From JANXLS01 sp037129555 (GTDB lineage Bacteria > Planctomycetota > SZUA-567 > H5-PLA8): 18,593 bases of DNA. Each line of letters opens with the position of its first letter. Within the stretch, counting starts at the first letter, position 1. This document shows, one piece after another, positions 13,812 through 18,593 of this stretch. The translations under genes were made by a program, and so were the position numbers. The stretch spans positions 1-18,593 of the forward strand of contig JBAXUS010000121.1 in assembly GCA_037129555.1 (NCBI GenBank), given 5' to 3'. The notes below the pieces were generated by a model that did not search any database, was not told where the DNA came from, and saw only the letters and a list, made by a program, of their open reading frames with translations.

Positions 13812-16283
13812 TTACTTCTTGCTGATGGTGCGCAGTTCGGGGTGATCTTTGGCGGCTTCGATGGCTTTGATCGCGTCTTCGACGGCTGAGACGCGGCGCT
13901 TGTTCAGTTCGCCACCGGGGTATTCGCGGCGCTTGACTTGATCGTTGAATTGATCGATCAGTTCTTTCAAGCCGGGGATGGCGTCGCGGGCGGCGGATCC
14001 GTAGCTGGCGATCAGCTTCATGATCTCGCCTGTCCGGTTTTCGCTGCCGTGGCCGCCTTGCGTTTTTGCGAACGCGACGCCGGCGTCGATGCCTTCCTTG
14101 TAGTGGAATTTCGTCAGCGCTTTGAAACCGCCCATACGGATTTCGTTTCCGAACATCGTGTCGGCCGGGGCGGGTGTTTTGACGGCGGCTAGAATGTCTG
14201 ACGCGAGGGCGTCCATGTCCTTCTGTGTCAATCGGCGCTCGAAGAATTCCTTGAGCGTGGCGCGGGCCATGCCGTCGGCGTTGTTGGCGACGGCTCGGAT
14301 CGCCGGATAGAGCAGCAGCGGATCGACGTTCTTGAGTTCGTCGGTCAACGGGCCTCGGAAGAGCGCGGCGGCGAGTTGGCCGTGTGTCAATTGCACCGGG
14401 TCGGACCAGTTGACGGGGTAGAGCGGCTCGGTGGTTTTGACGAGCGCTTTGATGATGTCCGTCACAGCGGGCTTCGCGGCTCCGCCCATTTTGCGGATCG
14501 CCTGCGCGGCTTTGTAGCGCACCCAGCGGTCGTCGTGCGAGAGTTGTCGGACCAACGCGGGCAGCGCTTTGTCGCTCTTCAAAAGTCCCAGCGTTTCGCA
14601 CGCGGCCTGGCAGATGTGCGGGTTCTTGTCTTCGGCGAGCGTGATGAGTTGCGGGATCATGGCTTGCGCTTCGGGTCGGCGCGCGAGTTCGTCGGCTGCC
14701 CAGCTGCGGACAATCGGCGACCAGTCGCTGAATGAGGCGACGAGTTCGGTGGGGCTTTTTTTCGTGCGGTCCAGATCGAAACGTCCGGACGAGATGGCGT
14801 CTGCGACTTCTTTTTTGTCGAGCTTGATCGCCGGGTTGATGTCGCGCCCGAGGATGCTGAGTTTTTTGAGCGGCATCGCGTAGGTCAGCACGTAGGTCGC
14901 GTTGGGGCTGAGGCCGCTGTAGCTGCTCTTGCCGAAGTAGGTGTCGTCGTCGGTTTTGCCGGGGCCGTATTGTTCGCCGCCGTCATAGGTGAAAGAGCCA
15001 TCGCTGCGGCGCACGAGGTCGAGGTGCCACGAGGCTTCTTTGAAGAATGCTGCTGCGGCATCCGGCCCGCCGACGTTCGCTCCGATGGCGCTCCATAAGT
15101 AGCTGAAGCCTTGGCCAGTGTGACCGCACTCGCGGCTTTCGTAACCGGCGACGGCCATTTTGGCGAAGAACTGCGCTTCCTTGATGCGGTCGCTTTGCAC
15201 GGCGTACATCACGGCGGACATCGAGTTCTTGCCGTTGTTTTCGTGGTAGGGCCACGGCTCATGTTCGCCGTAAGGGATCGCGCCTTTGTCGACGTAGTAG
15301 CCGAAGAACTTCGAGGCGCGGTCAATCGCCGGGCCGATTTCGGGATCATCGACGCCACATTTTCGGCCCATGATGATTCCGAGATTTCCGGCCAGTCCGG
15401 CCATGTTCACGGGGCCGTATGGCGGGATGGAGCCGTGGAGGTTGCCCTCGGGTGTGAGCTTCGAAATGCCGTGGCCGAACGTGCCGTATAGGCTCTGGCC
15501 TTTGGAGAGCGTGACGGTGTATTCGCGGATCGCGTGGAGGACGTCTTTATCGCCGGTCTGTAAATAATATTCGCAGAGGAAGAGGTTGCGGTAGCCCCAA
15601 TCCCAGACGACCATGCCGTCTTTCAATTCGAGTTTCAACGTCTGCGGAGCCATCTTGTGGGCGAGGTCGCGGACGCGCGGCAGGTAGTCTGGATTGCCGG
15701 TCGACAGCAGTGCGAGGCCGTTGATGGCGCCAGCCCAGCCTTCGTTCAGCGGCTCTTTTGCGAGGGCAGTGCACGCGTCGTCGAAAATGCGTTTGGACTT
15801 GGGGCAATTGTACGGCGCTGTGTCGCTGTAGGTGCCCAGGACGCGCAACTTGAGTTCGACGTCGTCGGTCTTTCCGGCGCGCCAGCGTGTCAGTTTGAGG
15901 ACGCCCTTGCCTGCATCGGATTCGGCGTGTTGAATCGCCCGGGCGATACTTTTTCGCGCATCGTCGCTGAACGCTTTGCCGTCGACGCCGAGGATCACGT
16001 CGTCCACTTTCATCACGCCATCAGCGGGGGAATTCTTGCCGATATGCGTGACTAGAATCTGGCGACTGGCCAGCGTCGTTCGGCCTTGCAGACTGTCTAG
16101 ATAATTCGCGGGCTTGGTGTAAATCCAGCCGCGCAGGCCGGTCGAGCCGAGATTGTAGGTGCTGGTGTGGCTTACGCCTTTGGTGTCGCCTTTGGTTAAA
16201 TCAGGTGGGGTTTCAACGGCAAAAACCGCCGCGCTCGTCATGACGATTGCGAGCAGCGCGACGACATACTTTAGATTGTTCAA
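13812..16283 (-). CDS. Secreted PDZ / alpha-toroid (DUF6288-like) / HEAT-repeat protein
   Basis: The product is 823 residues. The start is a TTG (16281-16283) preceded by AAAGGA about 9 nt upstream, and it opens into a clear signal peptide (MNNLKYVVALLAIVMTSAAVFA). STGLRGWIY (47-55) precedes a PDZ domain (about 73-150: ILVTHIGKNSPADG, DDVILGVDGKAF). A helical region of about 160-480 with repeated Gly/aromatic motifs (GWAGAINGLALLSTG, MSAVMYAVQ, TGQGFSYLWSAIGAN) fits an alpha/alpha-toroid like DUF6288. HEAT repeats follow at about 515-620 (SPIVRSWAADELARR, NPHICQAACETLG, DRWVRYKAAQAIRKMG). No protease or other catalytic triad was recognised. It is the last gene of a four-gene unit, 29 bp after its neighbour, and is followed by a terminator. 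It is probably a periplasmic or surface binding/scaffold protein. Confidence 0.82.
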   Translation of the reverse strand: MNNLKYVVALLAIVMTSAAVFAVETPPDLTKGDTKGVSHTSTYNLGSTGLRGWIYTKPANYLDSLQGRTTLASRQILVTHIGKNSPADGVMKVDDVILGVDGKAFSDDARKSIARAIQHAESDAGKGVLKLTRWRAGKTDDVELKLRVLGTYSDTAPYNCPKSKRIFDDACTALAKEPLNEGWAGAINGLALLSTGNPDYLPRVRDLAHKMAPQTLKLELKDGMVVWDWGYRNLFLCEYYLQTGDKDVLHAIREYTVTLSKGQSLYGTFGHGISKLTPEGNLHGSIPPYGPVNMAGLAGNLGIIMGRKCGVDDPEIGPAIDRASKFFGYYVDKGAIPYGEHEPWPYHENNGKNSMSAVMYAVQSDRIKEAQFFAKMAVAGYESRECGHTGQGFSYLWSAIGANVGGPDAAAAFFKEASWHLDLVRRSDGSFTYDGGEQYGPGKTDDDTYFGKSSYSGLSPNATYVLTYAMPLKKLSILGRDINPAIKLDKKEVADAISSGRFDLDRTKKSPTELVASFSDWSPIVRSWAADELARRPEAQAMIPQLITLAEDKNPHICQAACETLGLLKSDKALPALVRQLSHDDRWVRYKAAQAIRKMGGAAKPAVTDIIKALVKTTEPLYPVNWSDPVQLTHGQLAAALFRGPLTDELKNVDPLLLYPAIRAVANNADGMARATLKEFFERRLTQKDMDALASDILAAVKTPAPADTMFGNEIRMGGFKALTKFHYKEGIDAGVAFAKTQGGHGSENRTGEIMKLIASYGSAARDAIPGLKELIDQFNDQVKRREYPGGELNKRRVSAVEDAIKAIEAAKDHPELRTISKK

Positions 16284-16312
16284 GGGCTACGATCCTTTCA
16301 GAGAAATACGGT

Positions 16313-17041
16313 CTACATGTCCGACACAAGATCGGGTGCTGATGTTGACGGGAGAGTTTCTGTTTTGCTGCGTGTAATGGAGTCTGGCATGAACGGAGGA
16401 ATATCGACGGCGTCAGAAACGACGGGCGCGTGGGCGGCGTCCGGCGCGGGAGGCGTTTCTGGTATGACGTCCACGACGGGTTCGGCGACAGTCGTTTGAA
16501 CGGGGTCTAGCGTGGGTACGACTTCAGTGGTTGCGGGAATTTCAGGCAGCGGACCCAGATCAGGAACGGGAACCGGCGGGCGTTCGCGTTCAATGCGCGC
16601 GGTTGTTTCTGCGACCTTTTTTTGGATCGCGTTGACGATCAGCTCGTAGTGTTCTTTCACTTGCTCCGGCTTCGATGCGTAGGCGATTTCGCAGCGTTTG
16701 CGCCGTCCGAAAACGGTGATGACATCGACGTGCGACATGAGACGTTTCAGGAACACCGTGCCGAACGCCAGCGCTCCAATTCCAAACAGGATGGCTCCGA
16801 ACATCACGGAGTCAACAACGAATCCCAGCGAGACCAGCGCGAGCACGCCGCACATGATTGCTGGCATAGCAAGACGATACCAGCCCACGCGGCGGCTGTG
16901 TGTGACCATTAGAATGTCGTCGAAGAAGATGCGTCGGCGCACGAGATCGACGTACGATTCTTCTTCGATTTCAAAACAATCGTCGGTCAGAAAGACGCGC
17001 ATGCTGCCGATCTGTCCGCCTTTGCCCAGGAACGTTTTCAT
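16313..17041 (-). CDS. Two-TM membrane protein with a long Pro/acidic tail, unknown function
   Basis: The product is 242 residues from an ATG with AGGTGA 5 nt upstream. Residues 1-50 form a small beta-rich, charged N-terminal region (MRVFLTDDCFEIEEESYVDL, RRRIFFDDIL), reminiscent of bacterial PH-like modules that precede a TM hairpin. Two TM helices lie at about 56-76 and 79-98. The cytoplasmic segment continues with strand-like DVITVFGRRKRCEIAY and a charged helix (124-154). From about 155 to the end the sequence is low complexity, rich in Pro, Val, Ala and Asp/Glu. I do not recognise the family. It lies 39 bp after the zinc-finger protein gene and 29 bp before the PDZ/HEAT gene. Confidence 0.75.
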   Translation of the reverse strand: MKTFLGKGGQIGSMRVFLTDDCFEIEEESYVDLVRRRIFFDDILMVTHSRRVGWYRLAMPAIMCGVLALVSLGFVVDSVMFGAILFGIGALAFGTVFLKRLMSHVDVITVFGRRKRCEIAYASKPEQVKEHYELIVNAIQKKVAETTARIERERPPVPVPDLGPLPEIPATTEVVPTLDPVQTTVAEPVVDVIPETPPAPDAAHAPVVSDAVDIPPFMPDSITRSKTETLPSTSAPDLVSDM

Positions 17042-17080
17042 AGTGTCACCTGATGGTGTCGAGTCCGCATGTCAGCCCGC

Positions 17081-17788
17081 TTAAAGTTTCTTAAATGCCG
17101 TCATCCCAAGCCAAATCGCCAGCCCTGCATAGCCCAACGTCTCTACAATCGCGACAAGAATGACGACGACGAAACCCGTCATACTGGCATGCTCATCGCG
17201 TCGCGCTCGGATGTCTTTGATGCCTTCGATCGAGCGCGCGATGGCCATCGGTCCAAAAATTAATCCCAGGAACGGGCCCACAAAACCGACCGTGGCGTAC
17301 GCTGCAGCGACGCCGAGATGGAAAGGTGCGCGTTCGGGGCCGAAGTCGTCCGAACCCGATTGCAACACGCGTTCCAGACACGTCGGGCAATAGCCTTTTC
17401 CGCCCATCTCAATCCGGCATAGCGAGCAGATGAAGGTACCGCAGCGGTCGCAAATGCCTTCCGCAGCGTTCAATTCGTGGCGCGCGCACGGCGAATCTGC
17501 TGCTGAGGCGACAGCTGCGGATTCGCCGGATTCGAGTGTGATGCTTACCGAAACGGCGGCGGCTCCGGCTCCGTTCAGTGTTCGGACGGCCATCGTTTCG
17601 GGCGGCGGCTGAAAGATCGCGGCTTGAAACGTACCGTTGCAGGCGGCGCAGCGGTTCTCGCCTGTGCGCAACTGCCCGGGCTTGAAGATCACGCCGCAAT
17701 TGGGGCAGCAGGGCTTCGGATAGGGCTTGTGAAGTTTACGGACCTTCACCGGTTTTTTCTTCGCTGCCACCGCGTTGATGAGAGCCAT
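17081..17788 (-). CDS. Zinc-ribbon / B-box-like zinc finger protein with C-terminal TM segments (DUF4190-like)
   Basis: The product is 235 residues from the ATG at 17786-17788, which has GAAGGA 6 nt upstream. A longer frame to 17914 would lie over the upstream gene and is rejected. An N-terminal zinc ribbon uses Cys28-x2-Cys31 and Cys47-x2-Cys50. After a low-complexity linker, a B-box-like finger holds Cys101-x2-His104, Cys113-x2-Cys116, Cys121-x2-Cys124 and Cys134-x2-Cys137. Two hydrophobic stretches (about 158-184 and 203-228), separated by a charged segment (SIEGIKDIRARRDEHA), look like the DUF4190 arrangement. It starts 10 bp after the RDD gene stop, so the two are co-transcribed. The fingers probably act as cytoplasmic protein- or metal-binding modules. 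The molecular role is unknown. Confidence 0.8.
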   Translation of the reverse strand: MALINAVAAKKKPVKVRKLHKPYPKPCCPNCGVIFKPGQLRTGENRCAACNGTFQAAIFQPPPETMAVRTLNGAGAAAVSVSITLESGESAAVASAADSPCARHELNAAEGICDRCGTFICSLCRIEMGGKGYCPTCLERVLQSGSDDFGPERAPFHLGVAAAYATVGFVGPFLGLIFGPMAIARSIEGIKDIRARRDEHASMTGFVVVILVAIVETLGYAGLAIWLGMTAFKKL

Positions 17789-17798
17789 GGGTGATCCT

Positions 17799-18428
17799 TC
17801 AATCCGCGTTGACCACGCGCGTTTTAGCGCCGAGATCGTGCAGGCTCGCGCGCTCCACGCCCAACGCAAAAATGCCGTCCAACATGATCCCGATGCAGCA
17901 TTCGCAACCGACAAAGAAGAGCAGCATTTTCAACGCGGCTCGCCACCAGGCCTGCTTGCGCGCCAACGGATTTCCTTCCGCCGTGACCACGCGAATCTTG
18001 ACCGCCATTTTGCCCAGTGTCTGACCGTTGTTGTTGACCAGCATGTAGCCTTCGTAGACCATGCCCAGCAGGTATCCGAGGGTACTGAACAGCAGCTTGA
18101 GCCCGGCGGTTTGGAGCATCATTTTCGGACTCGTCGGATTGCTGAAACCAATAAATGCGATCTGCCCGACGATGCCGATCACGAATGAAATGCCGAACTT
18201 GACCATCCCGTCGACCAGCCACGCGATCAGGCGTTTGTCCATCGCCGCGAGATCGAGACCGGTCATGTCGGTGCCGGCGAGTACGTCGCGGACCTGCGCC
18301 GTTTTGCAGTCCGCGCAAAAATAATTCTGCTGCAATTCGACGGCGCAACCTGCGGTGCAAAACTCGCGCCTGCACCGCCAGCATGTCACCAGCCCATCAA
18401 GACGCTCCGGATGGTTAAGACATGGCAT
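17799..18428 (-). CDS. RDD-family membrane protein with N-terminal B-box zinc finger
   Basis: The product is 209 residues. The N-terminal finger uses Cys3, His6, Cys16, Cys19, Cys24, Cys28, Cys38 and Cys41, the same spacing style as the finger in the next gene. The RDD domain (about 60-207) has the marks MDKRLIAWLVDGM (Arg66, Asp73), NNNGQTLGKMAVKIRVV (132-148) and ASLHDLGAKTRVV (194-206), with TM helices at about 75-95, 108-130 and 163-190. RDD proteins are small membrane proteins of mostly unknown role, some proposed as transporters. The gene is the first of the four-gene unit and is preceded by a plausible promoter. A fusion of a B-box finger and RDD is known in PVC and related bacteria, as I recall. 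Confidence 0.85.
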   Translation of the reverse strand: MPCLNHPERLDGLVTCWRCRREFCTAGCAVELQQNYFCADCKTAQVRDVLAGTDMTGLDLAAMDKRLIAWLVDGMVKFGISFVIGIVGQIAFIGFSNPTSPKMMLQTAGLKLLFSTLGYLLGMVYEGYMLVNNNGQTLGKMAVKIRVVTAEGNPLARKQAWWRAALKMLLFFVGCECCIGIMLDGIFALGVERASLHDLGAKTRVVNAD

Positions 18429-18478
18429 GGCGGCAGCTCACAAGTCCCGGATTGAATACGTTGAAACGTGGTAGGGCG

Positions 18479-18506
18479 AGTATCCATCATCGAACGCGTT
18501 CGTCAA
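18479..18506 (-). promoter_or_regulatory. Sigma70-like promoter of the four-gene operon with a palindrome in the spacer
   Basis: On the minus strand TTGACG (18501-18506) and GATACT (18479-18484) have 16-bp spacing, placing the transcript start near 18472 and giving a leader of about 44 nt before the ATG of the RDD gene. A perfect 12-bp palindrome CGAACGCGTTCG (18491-18502) lies in the spacer and touches the -35 box, where a repressor or activator could bind. Confidence 0.45.
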
Positions 18507-18535
18507 GTCGTGCTGAAGGCAGGAAGCTTGCACGG

Positions 18536-18593
18536 ATGGATCACCGGGCTTGCAGTAGCCTTTCTCCCTCTCCCCTTGAGGGCAATGGCCCTA
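18536..18593 (-). repeat. Palindromic repeat, CTCTCCC family, copy D (partial, inverted)
   Basis: The window ends inside this element. On the minus strand it has the core (CCCTCAAGGGGAGAGGG) and then GGCTACTGCAAGCCCGGTGAT, which matches the tail of copy B almost base for base. The variable hairpin would lie beyond the right edge. Confidence 0.7.

Noticed and set aside
13624..14601. Long open frame on the minus strand (325 codons) overlapping the end of the PDZ/HEAT gene
   Set aside because: Its product is Arg/Pro-rich low-complexity sequence from another frame of a real gene, and it runs through the terminator at 13744-13774.

Overview
The window (about 18.6 kb, moderately high GC) reads as chromosomal DNA from a bacterium of the PVC superphylum, most likely Planctomycetota or Verrucomicrobiota. 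This rests on content, not on a marker gene. It carries a secreted CxPSR sulfatase, a secreted PDZ/toroid/HEAT protein of the DUF6288 type, a large PKD-bearing subtilase, B-box zinc-finger membrane proteins, and many palindromic intergenic repeats. No rRNA, tRNA, CRISPR array, integrase or transposase was seen.

Layout, left to right. (1) 78-5244, minus strand: a tight three-gene transcription unit, read from the right as a secreted KP-43-like subtilase with three PKD domains, a small secreted protein of unknown function, and a VTT/DedA-like membrane protein. (2) 5245-5946: an AT-rich gap that holds a strong minus-strand terminator directly after an 18-codon reading frame, which looks like a small RNA or leader/attenuator, and a palindromic repeat pair. 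(3) 5947-7425, minus: miaB, a tRNA methylthiotransferase. (4) 7506-8044, plus: a two-gene toxin-antitoxin-like pair (Phd/YefM-like plus MazF/PemK-like), more AT-rich than its surroundings. (5) 8194-9252, plus: a secreted alpha/beta hydrolase with its own promoter. (6) 9429-11231, minus: a GT-C-type membrane glycosyltransferase. (7) 11672-13153, plus: a secreted sulfatase with intergenic repeats on both sides. (8) 13812-18428, minus: a four-gene unit, read from the right as B-box/RDD membrane protein, zinc-ribbon/B-box/two-TM protein, two-TM protein with a long Pro-rich tail, and a secreted PDZ/DUF6288/HEAT protein. It ends at a clear terminator and starts at a plausible sigma70-type promoter.

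The most striking non-coding signal is the set of palindromic repeats. At least five sequence families are present. Several occur as head-to-head inverted pairs, which is the REPIN-type arrangement, and some copies differ by paired substitutions that keep a hairpin. One pair lies inside the 5' end of a coding region and would be translated as its N-terminus. The most notable protein-level oddity is the subtilase: Glu321 sits where the catalytic Asp is expected, while His352, Ser533 and the oxyanion Asn446 are kept.

Functionally the window is a mix of secreted hydrolases (protease, sulfatase, esterase-like), envelope proteins and one housekeeping RNA-modification gene. The two minus-strand operons are the best candidates for undescribed functional units, because their members are physically coupled but do not belong to a recognised pathway.
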